A model generated the notes under the pieces. The model did not search any database and was not told the DNA's origin. It saw only the letters and a list, made by a program, of their open reading frames with translations. Shown piece after piece: positions 24,040 through 36,656 of a DNA stretch of 64,000 bases. Every line of letters starts with the position of its first letter. Position 1 is the first letter of the stretch. The stretch lies in NCBI GenBank assembly GCA_947683625.1, contig CANTUR010000037.1, forward strand, positions 372,001-436,000, written 5' to 3'. The position numbers and the translations under genes are program-made. The DNA is from Mallotus nudiflorus (lineage: Eukaryota; Streptophyta; Magnoliopsida; Malpighiales; Euphorbiaceae).

Positions 24040-26530
24040 ATCTCACTACTCCTGAGGAGAAAATGACATTAGTGTAAGGTTAGGAATCGGCAATGGATAA
24101 GTTGTAAGCCCACCAGTAATAGTCAATCCTTGTAGTATGGTGACAATGATATCAATAATACTCCTACTCAAAATGCTCTTAGGAGTACCACCACCGACAT
24201 GAGAATTGTCAGCCCCACACTCTACATTAGGCTCCTTGTCAACCATATGAGATATAAAACAAGTTCTTTTTTTATGAGAATAATGACCATGCAACGACAA
24301 AAATAGATAAAAATCTTAAAACTCATTTCCTTTCTATTTATCACTAATAAACTTATTTCTTGAATGACATAAAGGATAATAATGATACATATAAGAGCAT
24401 GAGAAGATGTATAAGAAAGAGGATGTCTAAAGGAAGAACTTGCAGTAAGTAGGTAAGAAGCAACACTTGCGCAATGAGACTGAATTGATCTACACTAAAA
24501 AAGAGGAACAAATTCACTAGCAACAAAGATATCTACTAACTGGGCAATGAAAACCTCAATAAAAAAAACATCAAGAGGCAACAAAAATGCCTTAGCAGGC
24601 TCTCCAGCACAAACCAAAATAATTTCATCATTGATTAACTCATTCCCCTAATATATGGAGCTAGGCGAAGGCACTAGAACTCTCCTCCCTCTTGGACCTT
24701 CCTATAAAAAAAACTCACTCTCCTAAATACTAAGATTGATTAATAGGGCCAGTGAACAACACCCTCAAGAGAGTCAACGAACCAGCTCCTCTCATCTTAT
24801 GGGACCACAAGTCCTTAGGCATTACTTACCACTGAAAATGGATTTGTAAATAAAAGACAAGTGCTAAAAATGACAAACAAGAAAAGGTATCTAAAAGAAT
24901 TGTAAAATAAAAATACCTTATCAAAAGGCAAGTTCATTAAAAGCCTCCTACCCATAGTAAGGGATGCAATCAAATCTTAAAATCGATCCAACTAGACTCT
25001 ATAACGAGGAAAGCTAACCTCTATCTAGTCACTCACACAAGGAAAAAGGAGAATGTTTAGCTCATAAGCCCAAATCTATAAAAGCACAAATCAATAATAA
25101 AAGAAAAGAAATATTAAAATAGTAAAAGATAAGCAAAGTGTACTCACATTAACAACCATTTGGCAACCACATAACCTCGAAGCTCCTTAACTAGTTGCAT
25201 ATAATCCTTAGTATAAATGAGAGAAGGCTATGATGCCCCAATCATACTCAGGAAGAGGCACCAACTATAGAGAACTAGCATGGAAAAGGTTCAGGAAAAT
25301 GATGCATACAAAAGGTTCGATAAAACAATCATACTCAGCAAATAAAAAAAAACCATCGAGCAAGCTACTCTACTATCACATTCCTTCTAACAAAGTCTAA
25401 AAAACCCTCAATGACAAATGTAAAATAATAGACAAAAGAAGCACACTTCTTCTTAGTCATATTATGTCTAAAGAGCTCTAAAGCCCATGCATTAGTGGTA
25501 GCGGCAGAAGTATAAGCCATAACACCAAAGGGAACTGCATATTAGTAAAACTCAAGCTAGTAATGTCCATAAAGTCAAGGGGAGTAATTGTCATCTCCCC
25601 AAAGCAAAAATGAAAAGTGTGAGTGGAATCCATCCATCTCTCCACAAGTTTAGTATTAATAGCCTCACTACACTTACTCGAGCCTACACTCAAGCATTAA
25701 TGATCCCATTAAAACCTAGACCAACTACTATATGCTTCACTGTGGTTGGAAGACTCTAATAATACTAGCTTAAATTGTTGATACTACCATATGGATGAAT
25801 GACTTTCTTAGGCTACAAAGCATTATAGAGAACAATTTGTAATAGAAACAAGATTAAGAACAGTTTGTAATAGAAACAAGATTAAAATTCATGTTTCACT
25901 AATAATGTTTAAACACCTTTTCCTTGTAAGAAATGCAAACAACAGGTAGCATCGCTAACTGTCAACAAGCAACAATCAATAATGAACAACAACATAAGCC
26001 AAGTAGCATAATAATGTAAGCTAAAAAATGATAAGATAATCAATAAAATAGTACAAGCTAAGCAGTAGAATAGTACAAGTTAAGTAACAAAATAGTATGA
26101 GCTAAACATTGTAATCTAGGAAACAAAACAACACAAGCTAAGCTAAGAAATAACAAATAAGCAAGAATAGTATAGTACAACCTAAGACACAGCAAATTAA
26201 GTAGGCATGCTCAGTAGTAAGATGGTGCAAGTAGCAAAATAAGCAATAAAGGACAATCATGCCTGCAATGAAAGCAGAAAAATCAAAAGAGAATAGACAT
26301 AACAACCTACCTCCAACTGATGAATAGACCAAGTGTGGTAGTCAAGACAGTGAACATTTGGGATCTTATCTCCCTAGGATAGACCCTCAAAACCAAGCTT
26401 CACTTGCAAAAGAGGAAGGAACAAGGGATGAATACCCTCACGAGGAACATTAGCAGTATTGAAGTTGATACCATTAAAGTTAATCTCGACATTATTGAAC
26501 CTTTAAGAAAAAGAGGCGGCCATATCCAAA
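24040..26530 (-). pseudogene. Antisense plant-mobile-domain (PMD) pseudogene in element C
   Basis: The plant mobile domain is found in Mutator-like transposons, in gypsy elements and in host proteins; its biochemical role is unclear. On the minus strand a start at 26,528 (MAASFS) leads through FNTANVPREGIHPLFLPLLQ to a good splice donor (TTGGAG/GTAGGTTG, about 26,308). The PMD core follows at 25,640-25,550: LVERWMDSTHTFHF then GEMTITPLDF. A further exon (KELRGYVVAKWLL) ends at GTGAGTAC near 25,150, and an acceptor TTTATAG near 25,080 opens IWAYELNILLFP, another PMD block, ending at FDK/GTATTT near 24,917. A last frame spans 24,300-24,046. Stops and shifts are present. It runs antisense to element C, between the nested insertions and the 3' repeats, the place where additional antisense ORFs are reported for Tat elements. 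PMD identity is confident; exon limits are approximate. Confidence 0.65.
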
Positions 26531-26759
26531 AGCAGAGTAGTAGAAAGAAAAGAAGAAGAGAAAACTTTAAAATTAATAGAACCATAGGAGTGCCTAAGAA
26601 AAATAGTAAAAAATGGGCACTTACAAATTATAGAATCCAATTTTAAAAAATAAAAAGAAGCTCCACAAAATGCAAAGGTGAAGCTAACACTAGTAAATAA
26701 AAAAGATGAACTATAGAAGTGTAAGAATACAAGTTTCATCCAAAAATTCCAAAGAAGAC

Positions 26760-26970
26760 ACATTTTTATAGCAAAAATATTAGTGCATGGCATACACCTA
26801 AAGCGTGCACCATGTACACTAAGCACGTGACATGCACATCGAGCACATGCCACACACCCAGAGTGTGTGCCATGCATACAAGGCTTGTGTCATGCATGCA
26901 AAATGCATGCCACACACATGAAGTGCATGCCATACACACTAAGCACATACCACATATGCTACATATAAGA
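26760..26970 (-). promoter_or_regulatory. Microrepeat array and TATA box before the antisense gene
   Basis: On the minus strand, about nine imperfect 20-22-bp repeats (GTGTGGCATGTGCTTAGTGT type) are followed by GCTATAAAAATG (26,774-26,763), some 230 bp before the start at 26,528. The repeats share words and spacing with those before the TATA box of the C LTR (4446-4590, 30,985-31,085). A promoter role is inferred. Confidence 0.5.
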
Positions 26971-27109
26971 GGGCACATATCTTAAAACATGCATGAGAAT
27001 GTCATTTTCTCTTAGACACATGCACACACTTCAAGAAACATTCACGCACATATGAAAACATGCATAGCGAAGACTACATCAAGAGCTAAAGTCAGTACAG
27101 TGAAAGCCA

Positions 27110-27660
27110 TATAACAAGGCAAGAGCTACAGTTACAATGAGAGCTACATAAGACATCAAGTGTTATACCCCAGCAAGACCACTAAAAGGGAAGTTAGAAT
27201 AAACTATGGCTAAGAATCATTTTTCAAATAGATAAAACATTAACTAAAACTCTTTTATTAATTATTTTAAAGGGAAGTACAACTACCATAACAAAGCAGA
27301 AAGTAAATAAACAATAGTAAAGAGCCACAAAACAATAGAAGTAGTATAATAAAAAGGGAAGTCAAAATGTGCATTGATTTAATGTTTAAAAATATAACTA
27401 ATACTCACTATAATTCTTTTTTTTTTAGGTTAATGCAGTTGCAATGAAGTGAATCCAAGTGCATAAAGGTGAAAGGTGCCCATGAAGTGACATAGCAAGA
27501 GCTATAGTCACAACTAGAGCTATAGCCATTACAATAAGAGCTACAATCATCATAGTAAGAGCTACATCTACTATAAGAGCTACAACCATAATAAGAGCTA
27601 TGTGACACAACAAGAGCTGCACAACATATCAAAAGCTGTATAAAGCATCATGAGTTACAT
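27110..27660. repeat. AAGAGCTACA short-repeat fields
   Basis: AGAGCTACA/AGAGCTATA recurs at 15-25-bp spacing in two clusters (27,060-27,160 and 27,485-27,650). The second is dense and has about nine copies. The frames at 27,408-27,632 simply read through it. Part of the 3' non-coding repeats of element C. Confidence 0.6.
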
Positions 27661-28079
27661 AAACTGAAAAGTGCCACCTCTATCACCATCTCTATACTAG
27701 GGAGTGTCCTTTTCCTTTTCTCTAATACTTACATCTACATTCATGCATTAAAAAGAAAAGAAAAGAATGATAATAACAATAACATTTATGTTACATACAA
27801 TAAGAGCTTTTTTTCTTATATTCTTGCAAACTTCATCTATGCTATAAATAGTATATATAAGAGTCGAATGAGCTCATTTTAATTATTATAATCTTCCTTT
27901 AATGCTTATTTTATAATTTCCCAAACATTATTGATAACTCTAAGTCATGACTTTCTAAACTTTAATCAACCTAATGCTTTCTTACCATTTGGATGGATGA
28001 AGAACTCGCAAGACAAAACTTATATAGGACATTGATGAACAAAATAAATTATAATTATCAAGACATATTTTAAATAGGC

Positions 28080-28400
28080 TTATGATCTTCATACCATACT
28101 TACCTACTCTAATGTTTGAAAATGAGTAAGAGTATCCAAAAGAGACCCTAGTACGGTATTCACACTAAGTAATGTGAGAAAGGTAAGGAATGCTAATAGG
28201 AGAAACATATGTTAACGCAAAAAGAAAAAAATAAATATAGGAAGAGCAAAGAAAAAAATCAACCAAAATCTTTACGAACTCCAATGCTCTGAAATATGAA
28301 GTATGAGTATCCTAAAGGACCTTTTGGTGGTATATATGCTAAGTAATATGGGAAAGGTAGGGGATATTGCAAAAAGGAAATCCCTATAGAAAAAAATAAA
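28080..28400 (+). repeat. Element C copies of the GAGTATCC module
   Basis: Two diverged copies about 173 bp apart (AGTATCCAAAAGAGACCC near 28,134, AGTATCCTAAAGGACC near 28,307). Each runs on to CTAAGTAATGTGAGAAAGGTA. In element sense they match the 121-bp module of B and the copy near element E. Confidence 0.6.
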
Positions 28401-29039
28401 TAATGTATGGTCAGTTATCATCTCCCTACTTAAAAATCTCTTGATAATTGAAGTTTATTCTATTCATCTGCATTCTTCATAAGTTTTATTTCGGTACATT
28501 CTTCATAAATTCATTTAGGAAGCTTGCCCTCCACTTAGTAACATAAACAATCTTGGCCATGATTTATGAATCATGTTTTCCAATTGATGAGATTTGCATT
28601 AACTCAATATTATCATAATTAGGACAACTCAAACCCTTTAATACATATAACTCTTGACATCAATGAATTAATTACAAGAATTCAAGAATAGAAGCACTCA
28701 ACTCACCACGATTAATTCAATACATAAATTTAGAAATTCTTTGAATACACTTGAGAAATAAAAAAAAACTTGAATGCATACTATTCATATGTGTATTAAT
28801 GTTTCTCATGACTTTAAGCTATAACAAAGTCATTACGAATTTAAAAGTCATTATCAATCAAGATCGAGAAACTCCTATAATAAAACCAAAAAGGACTTTG
28901 ATCTACACCCAACCAATAAGAATCCAAAAGTCATAATCAATCAAGATCAAGAAGCACCTTCAATAAGACCAAAAAGGTAAAAAAGACACATTGTATTTTG
29001 TATCTCATGTGCTTAATTGCATATTATATGCCTAACTAC

Positions 29040-29545
29040 ATATACTCAAAATCAAAATTATACCATGCATCAATCATAATAACACATTAATCATAATCAC
29101 AATCATATACTAATCACAATCATAATCACACATTAAACATAGTCTCAATAATAATCACAATCACACACTAATCATAGTCACACTTATAAATCATGATAGC
29201 AATCACAACTTTGATATCAATCATGATCACAACCATAATTGTAATCACAATTAATCTTTCTACTTAACACCTAAAAAGCTTATAGTAGCATTTTTTATGC
29301 TTGACACTCAATTAGGTAATTGTAGCACCATTGCTTCACTCAAAACCCTAATCAAGTAAGAGTAGCATTATCATTTTTCATGACACCTAATCAGGTGATC
29401 ATAGCACTCATACTTTACTTAAAACCCTAATAAGGTGAGAGTAGCATTGTTGCTTTGCACAACACCTAATCAAGTGATCATACCACTTTTACTTTACTCA
29501 AGACCCTAATTAGGTAAGAGTAGCACTATTAGTTCCCCTTTAATA
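29040..29545 (+). repeat. Element C 3' tandem fields: AATCATAATCACA words and about 79-bp unit
   Basis: 29,050-29,260 is a run of AATCATAATCACA-type words. 29,310-29,545 holds three copies of a unit of about 79 bp containing CACCTAATCAGGTGATCATAGCA and AAACCCTAATAAGGTGAGAGTAGCA, the two halves being related to each other. No gene. Confidence 0.65.
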
Positions 29546-29689
29546 TTACTAAAGAGCATTAACAATATTAAAACAACTAGAAAGTGTTGCATATGATGCC
29601 CAAAGGGGTGATTATTGCATTTGCACTTCATATGCATGCCTGCATATCAAATGCCTAATTGCATATCAATATCACGTGCTTGTCTTATT

Positions 29690-30180
29690 TGCTTGAACCA
29701 TCTTGCATAAAAATGAATCTTTAGGTGTATCTCGAATTGCATCATTTTATGTTTATCCCGAAGTGCATCACTCTGCGTGAATCCAAAAATGCATCACTAC
29801 CACATTCCTATGAAAATTGCATTCATTCTTGAATGAATCCTGAAATTGCATTATGCATCTTGCATCTTGCATCTCGCATACATTTAAAACTGCATCATAC
29901 ATTTTGCATTCCATATGTGTCATTATGATTTTGCATGAATCTCAAAATTACATTCTTGTATGCACCACTACCATTCTTGTATGAATCCTAAATTGCATTC
30001 TTGTGTGTATCAGTATCATCTTGCATAAATCATGAAATTGCATTCTTGTGTGCATCACTATCATTCCTGTATGAATCCCAAAATTGCATCTTTTGTGAAC
30101 CACTATCATTCTTGCACGAGTCCCAAATTGAATTATTACATTCATCCCAAATTGCATTTTGCATGATTGCTGAATCACAA
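29690..30180 (+). repeat. Element C 3' tandem field, about 46-bp unit
   Basis: Imperfect units built on AAATTGCATTCTTGTGTGCATCACTATCATTCTTGTATGAATCC. They are clearest at 29,930-30,150 and more degenerate toward 29,700. They lie within 200 bp of the 3' LTR, as in A and B. The minus frame 29,948-30,331 is repeat-derived. Confidence 0.65.
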
Positions 30181-30332
30181 ATAACAACGAGACAGATACC
30201 CAAGACAATAAGACACTCACCACGTAAGAACCACTCTTCTTAAAAAATTTGGTTTTTACATTTTTGCATTGCTTCGTGTGTGTTGACATTAGTGCTAGGA
30301 GGTTGTGCAACACATGTAAAGCATGGGGCATT

Positions 30333-33159
30333 TGTCAGACATCAAGTTTTAACTATCCATAAAAAGGTTTGATGATGAAAATAATTTATGAAAACTTATG
30401 TAAGAACACAAGCCGTTGTTGCTTAGGAGTGTGTGAACCTTAAATAGGGGAGTCGAATCACCCAAAATAAAATTGAACTCTAGAAATGATGGGTTTATCA
30501 TTGACTCAGTCAATTGAGACCTAATCTAAAAAATTGAAACCTTAGGATGGTGAGTCATATGCTTAAGGTGATCATTGCAAAACCATGACTGCTCAAACAC
30601 ATAACTCATTAAACTAAGACTCGTTTTACCATGTCAGATCAAAATTGACTAAAAATGACAATTAACTCATTATTTCAAAAAACTTTAGGAAGTAACCAAA
30701 CTAGATTCTTGAATTTTCAAGTCAACCAACGAATCATTGATTCATGTTTTGATTTTACAAAATATGAACTTTGGGAAAGATAAATTATGTGTTTTGAATA
30801 ATTATTACTCAAAGTGTGCAACTTTTTGGTCTGGAATTTGTCTTGTAAGATTAAAACTTCTTTCTATGGAAACAAAAGCCAATTTTGACAAAACAAACAT
30901 CCAAAATGTATCTAAAAAGCCCATGAACCTTGAAAAACACCTTAAAACCTTGAAAAATGCCTGAGAACACTATAATGAGCACATAAGAGCACGTGTGGCA
31001 TGTGCCTACAGTGTATGACACACCTACTAAGGGCATGAAGCATGCCCTTAATGTGTGGCATGCACCCTTAGTGCATGGCACGTGCAACCCTTACACTCCA
31101 TATGAGTAAAAAAAACCTAATTTTTGTTTAAAAATAGTACCTTACTCCTTCATTTTTAAAAGGGATGAAAGTATACTGAAACTCTACTAAATTGAAGACT
31201 TTGGACTCCTATTTCACATATTTCCAACCTATCTTACTCATTACCTTAGCATTTTTAGACTGATGATGACCAAACCGAGCCTTTTCATTGTTAAAGCATG
31301 CTCTAAAGATAACAACACCTGCATTCTGCACTATTTTCACTCAAATTTGATAAGGATAACATAAAAGATGATATAAAAACTAATGTTTCTACTTTTAAAA
31401 TAAGCATAGTCAATCCTTTTGAGGACCCAACAATCATTTTTGCACGTTTATTTTCTATATTGCTACATTTCTCTTTTATTTTTATTGCTGCTAACAAATT
31501 GTGAAATTGTTGTAACTTATGTGATGAGAGTGGCTATTTTGCGTGCTATTGGAATAATTTTTGCTTTGTATTGATCATATTAAATTGTCATTTTGCATTT
31601 TCTAGCTATGGAATGTTAAAAATCACAAAAATTGTCATCTTTTATATCAAATTTAAATTTCTTATAACTTTATATCATTTTATGTATCTTTCACTACTTT
31701 TTAATCATTTTCATTGTAAAAATATCATTTTTATGATAAAGTTTGCATTTTTTATGTTAATCTTCCATCATTTGTATAAAAATATCATCTTCGCATCAAG
31801 TTTGCATTTTTATCTCTAAAAATATAAAATTTACCACTTTTGCACAATTCCTACATTCTCTACATTTTTTACATATTTTCTTAATAAAATTCACATCTTT
31901 ATATCAAAATCCTCATTTTTGCAATTTATGTGAAAAATCATCATTTTTCATATAAAGTCCGCATTTTGCATCCAGTAAATATTAAATCTGTCATTTGTGC
32001 ATTCTTAGCACTTTTACATGATCTACTACTAAAAAACTGCATTTTGACATAAATCTCATCTTCTTTTCATAAATTTTGTATTCTAGCATAAAAACTATAT
32101 TTTTAACATGAATTCTACATTGGTACAAAACCTCTATCTTGATGGAAAGTTATTATTTTTAACATAAAAATGATGGCTTGACATTGCGTTTGCATTCTTA
32201 TGTGAAAAATGAAATTTTCACATAAATCTTTTAACTTTATCTCAAAATGATCATTTTCACATTAAAATTATCACTTATGTATTATAGTTGCATCTTCCAT
32301 CATAACCCATGTTTAAAATGCATCTTTGATACTCAAAATCATTTCTTTTGCATCTTTGCATCAAAACTGCACCTTTGGCATTTCAATATAAAAATTATCA
32401 TTTTCTCTCATCTTTGTATTAGAATGCATTCAATAACATGAAAGTTCACATCTCTAAGTTAAAGCTTCCACTTCTTAATCCAATGATAGAACCATGCATC
32501 TTTTGTCATTTCTCTACTATTTAGAAATATTTCATAATAATTCAAGTAAATGCACATGATTACATGCCTCTATTTGCTCTTCTAATTGAGTGTATACTTC
32601 CTACTTATATGTTGACTAATTGGATGAGAGAATATAATGCATACATTTGTGCTAATCTTTATTTTACAGGTGCATTCTAAATCTAGGACTAGATTTACAT
32701 TTCTACACCTTTTTTTTATTTCAAATGTATTTTACTAGGAAAGCCTTGTAATAACTGTAATTACTTTCTTTACTTTTTGTTATCATCTGTTGTGCTATGT
32801 GACTGTGAATGCATAAACTATCATTCTAAAAATAAGGTGATGCGGTAGCTATATATTGAGTACTATATAATGAGAAATAATAAAAAAGTAGATGTGATCT
32901 CTTAAACCTAGAATCTTTGCTGGGGATGATACTCATTGAGTGACCCAATGCATCCTTTAGATTTTTATTGATTTTGAAAAATCGGGTGGTGACTCCATAA
33001 ACACAAAGTGTCTTGCATCCTCCTAAGACCAATCATTTGTTCTTTTCCCCTAAATGGAATAGATGTCCTTCGTTGAAGTTGCCATGTCCCAAACAGATAA
33101 AAAAAAAAAAAAAAGAGCAAAGAACCAGAGTTCACTCTCTTGCTCTTCTATCGCTCACA
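30333..33159 (+). repeat. Element C 3' LTR
   Basis: Starts TGTCAGACATCAAG and ends CGCTCACA, just before the duplication ACCTC. Upstream purine-rich pieces (GCTAGGAGG, AAAGCATGGGG) at 30,295-30,330 are the likely polypurine tract. Aligned with 3796-6623 over its whole length. Confidence 0.88.
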
Positions 33160-33164
33160 ACCTC
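33160..33164. repeat. Target-site duplication of element C, right copy
   Basis: ACCTC, one base different from TCCTC at 3791-3795. Confidence 0.8.
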
Positions 33165-34022
33165 CCAAATTTGAATCAATAAAAAATTATAAAGTTGTTT
33201 AAGGAGATTTTTCAATCAACAAACCATAAGAAATAATTTGTTTAATATATCAAAGAAGATGTTCAATAGCTTCTAAATGCACATCGATTGGATTATTAAT
33301 AAATTGGCACAACTAATTTATATAATATATATAATAGGTGTGTATATATAATAGGTCTAGCCTAGTGAGAGAGGCACATTATAAGCTCTAATAGTCTAGC
33401 AATATAATTCTATCCATTATTTTTAGAAAATTTTCTAGACATGGGAGTGTTATAAGGTTTTGTTCCGTACATATATGTGTTATGCAAAAAATCTTGAAAA
33501 TACTTTTGCTAAGATGAAATCAGACCTACTTTTGTTTATGTTACCTCCATAAATAGAAAGTAATAAAAGAAACCAATATCTTTTATAGTAAAGTCACCTT
33601 GTAATTTTATAATAATTTAAGAGATAATATTAGGAGAATTTTATGACTACAATATCATTAATATAAACCAATAAAAAATGTCAAATTAGAATGAGAATGC
33701 ATAAATAAAAGAGGTATTAGCTTTAGAATAATAAGAGGTATGTGATACAAAGATTAGTGTAACTAGCAATCATAATAGGGCTTGGAAGAAATTTAAATCC
33801 TTTTAGTTGTCTCATATAAATAACTTCACTAAGATAGCCATGTAAAAACCCATTGGTAGCATTAAGTTGTCTTAGTTGCCATCCATTTGATACCACAAAA
33901 GAAAGAACTATTAGAATTATTATTACTTTAATAATTAGGCTGAATGTCTCTTGAAAATTAACCCCCTCATTTTGATTAAACCACTAGGCAACTTATTTAC
34001 CTTTGTGGCATTCTACCTCTCT
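33165..34022 (-). pseudogene. Copia D reverse-transcriptase/RNase H relic
   Basis: The minus strand from 34,022 reads WFNQNEGVNFQETFSL, then GWQLRQLNATNGFLHGYLSE and YMRQLKGFKFLP, the palm region of a Ty1/copia reverse transcriptase. After a badly decayed stretch, NPIDVHLEAIEHLL and IKQIISYGLLIEKS mark the start of RNase H. It is cut at DSNLGG by element C and continues at 3790. Numerous stops. Beyond 34,022 the copia sequence breaks off; integrase is missing. Confidence 0.82.
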
Positions 34023-34039
34023 ACTTGATTTCATTAAAT

Positions 34040-35220
34040 ATAGAAGACCCAATTATTGTGTGACTATATTTGCATTTATTTGTGTGTGATTTACATTAAT
34101 TTGTAGGTTGTCTTTTTGTGATTTTTGTTTATTTATTAGTTTTATTGAGGTTTATCTTAGTCTTTACTTTTATTTTATGTTTTGTAGATGAATTTGGAGT
34201 CTAAAAGGAAGAAAAGAGGTGTGATCAATGCATTTTAAGGAAAGAATTTTGGTTGTCATTATAGGTGGTCATACGTTGAAGTCTCGGATGCTATTACAAC
34301 TGATTGATGAAAGAAGGCGGCATTTTCTCTACAACCATGGTAACCAACATGAACTTGAAATTTAGTCACGAAAATGCTATGTATTTTAAGGACATAGTCT
34401 TGTTTTATTTTAGGGACTATAAATACATCATTTTGAGAGCATTTTATGGAGGAAAACATAATTGGAAACACACAAGAAACCTTAGAAACAATTGAAGAAC
34501 ATTAAAGAGAATATTGAAGATTTAGAGATTCTAGTTTTTATTCTTTCTCTACTGTTTTCTATTTTATATTATTATAGGTTTAACTTATGTGTATTTTGGG
34601 ATAATTAATATTATATCTAGCTAGGTTTTCTTTAGTTAATAATTAATTCTCAAATCATTATTTGAATATTTTCTAGTCAATTAAAACTTTGATTATTTAC
34701 TCTAATTTTTGTTAATGACTAATCACCATTAACATGATTTTAGATAGGTTATAAATTGAGAAATCATAACTTAATTGATTAATGAAAAATCCCTAACTAG
34801 GTAGAGTTAATTAATTTTTAATTTCAGAATTAGGGTTACCCAAATTGCAATGAGAATTGTGTTTGGGTACTTTGATTATGGTTATGAATTGAATTCAAAA
34901 ATTACATAATAAAGATTAAATGTAATTAAAGAGATCCTTAGATGTCTAAGAATCTAAGAGTTCTTAGGCTAGACTTATTCAATGATTGTAATGGAATTAA
35001 TTCCTAGTAATTTTCATAATCATAATTTGTTCATTCTATTTTATATTTCATTCTTAGTGTTAGAACTATTTTCCTTAATCTAAGATTTTAATCTATTGAC
35101 CATAAGTTTAATTTAAGTTTTAGATAATAAAATTGATAAATATTGTATTAGATTAAAGTCTTCATGGGATGATATTTTTATACTACTTATCGATATCATG
35201 CGCACAACTAGGGACTTTGA
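34040..35220 (+). mobile_element. Probable gypsy (Athila-like) LTR
   Basis: The style is that of Athila/OTA LTRs: TGTTTTGTAGATGAATTTGGAGTC near the start, long TTAATTAA-rich middle, and an end reading CTTCATGGGATGATATTTTTATACTACTTATCGATATCATGCGCAC (35,167-35,212 region). No partner LTR, primer site or target duplication was found, so ends and orientation rest on resemblance only. Confidence 0.4.
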
Positions 35221-36099
35221 TCTAGCATCATAATTGATATAGTTTTTGCTGTATTAAGACATTGATTCTTTGTATTTTCCATTTTAATTTATAGAGTTGA
35301 TTTTTTTATATGCATAATACCCAAAGATTTAGGAAGGAACCACTTTCATACATAGCAAAGCTTACTAGGTTTAAGAAGGAGAATTATAGGTGTTCTCGAG
35401 AAGAGCCAAGTATGATGGCTAATGGAGGTGAAAATAATGTCGATATAAGGGTCTTACTGGATACATCAATGGTGGGTTTGAATGTAGGTTTGACACAATC
35501 CATCAACTTAAAAAATATAGACATCATTAGTAAACTTTGGTAAGAAATAATTACAAGATATCACTTAAACTTATAATGATTTTCGTGTAGATATTTCCTA
35601 CTAAACTTTATTGTCATTTTTTATGCTTTTCAATTAGTTGAATGAGTCAAAATTGTATTCAAAGTTGCCATTTTCCAAAATATGAAAACATCCTCGATAT
35701 ACTTAACTTCATAAAAAATTAATGATATTAATTCAACTAACAAAATTCTCTAGATATAATCACAAATTATTTAACTCAAGTCAACAAATTCATAAAATGA
35801 ACTAAATTCACTAAAATAAACTAAATAAACTATTTCTCTGAATATATACATCACATTATTTATATAAATCCAAGAAATTCAAAATTTTAAATAAATTAAC
35901 TATTTCACTAAACATATAACTCATTATTTATCTAAATTAACAAATTTGACAATATTAACTTAATTCACTTAAATAACATAACTAAATATATTCTCTAAAT
36001 ATATTCTCAAAATAAATTCTCTAACTAAATTCACTAGATTAACACAACTAAATAAATTCACAATATTAACTAAATTAACTATATATAAAAAATTCAATA
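35221..36099. other. AT-rich stretch without recognisable gene
   Basis: Includes a 77-codon plus-strand frame (35,310-35,543) with better base composition than its surroundings (MANGGENNVDIRVLLDTSM), but no motif I recognise. 35,700-36,060 repeats AACTAAATTCAC-type words. Confidence 0.3.
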
Positions 36100-36656
36100 A
36101 CTTACCAGTGGTAGGTGGTGGCAGTTGGATAGGTCGAGGGATAAAGAGGGGCTGCCAGTAGTAGAACCTCAAGAAACCGTCAAGGTGGGAGAGAGAGGGC
36201 ATTGATGGTGGCATGCTGAGAGAAAGAGGGAGGGCATTGGTGGCCAATATGTCAACATAGGGAGGGTATTGATTACCAGCATAACGAGGGAGGGCATTAA
36301 TGGTCGATCGGAGACTAAGAGTTTTTTTAAAACTTTTTATTAATTATAGAAAGAGGGGGTAATTTACCTTAAAATTTAATGACAAATTATATGTCACTAA
36401 TTGTCGCTAAATTTTTAGGTTTCCCTCAATACATATTTTACAACAAATCATAATATCCTTCACTAATTAATAACGGATTGCAATATGTCACTAATTGGTT
36501 ATTCTTAACTTGGCACCTAACTCCTGCCAAAATTTTGCGATGGTTTTGATTTTTTGTCATCAATTTCATCTTTGTTCCTTCTTCATTTATTTGGATTGCC
36601 AATTTTGTTGCTAATCCATCACTAAATTCCATCCGTATTTTTTTCTTTTATAGTGC
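36100..36656 (-). mobile_element. CACTA-type transposon terminus
   Basis: On the minus strand the element begins at 36,656 with CACTATAAAAGAAAAAA, the En/Spm-type terminal motif. Subterminal words of the ACTAATTGTCGCTAAATTT / TTGTTGCTAATCCATCACTAAATT type, repeated in both orientations, fill 36,380-36,630. It abuts the copia D protease region, so the CACTA element probably inserted there. The opposite end and a transposase were not found. Confidence 0.55.

Larger units (their letters stand above)
3796..33159 (+). mobile_element. Element C: giant Tat/Ogre-type gypsy element, host of nested elements
   Basis: Two direct repeats of 2,828 and 2,827 bp (3796-6623, 30333-33159) are LTRs. A tRNA-Arg-type primer site (TGGCGACTCCACTAGCGAC) follows the first, and a 5-bp duplication flanks the whole. 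LTR pairs followed by this primer sequence are typical of the Tat/Ogre lineage. The 5' LTR has lost the terminal TG (now TA), while the 3' LTR runs TG...CA. The LTRs differ at roughly one base in ten where compared by eye, so the insertion is old. Most of the 23.7-kb interior is foreign (a copia-like LTR, element A, element B) plus 3' repeat fields and an antisense gene. I found no C-encoded integrase or reverse transcriptase. Confidence 0.85.

Noticed and set aside
26503..26978. Cys/His-rich minus frames (for example ARCACHVLSVHG)
   Set aside because: Cys and His come from the GTGTGGCATGTGC microrepeats; not a zinc-binding protein.
27408..27632. Tyr/Ser/Cys-rich minus frames
   Set aside because: Translate the AAGAGCTACA repeat field.
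29690..30180. Possible CRISPR-like array of regularly spaced repeats
   Set aside because: Units are contiguous and imperfect with no unique spacers, in a plant retroelement 3' region.
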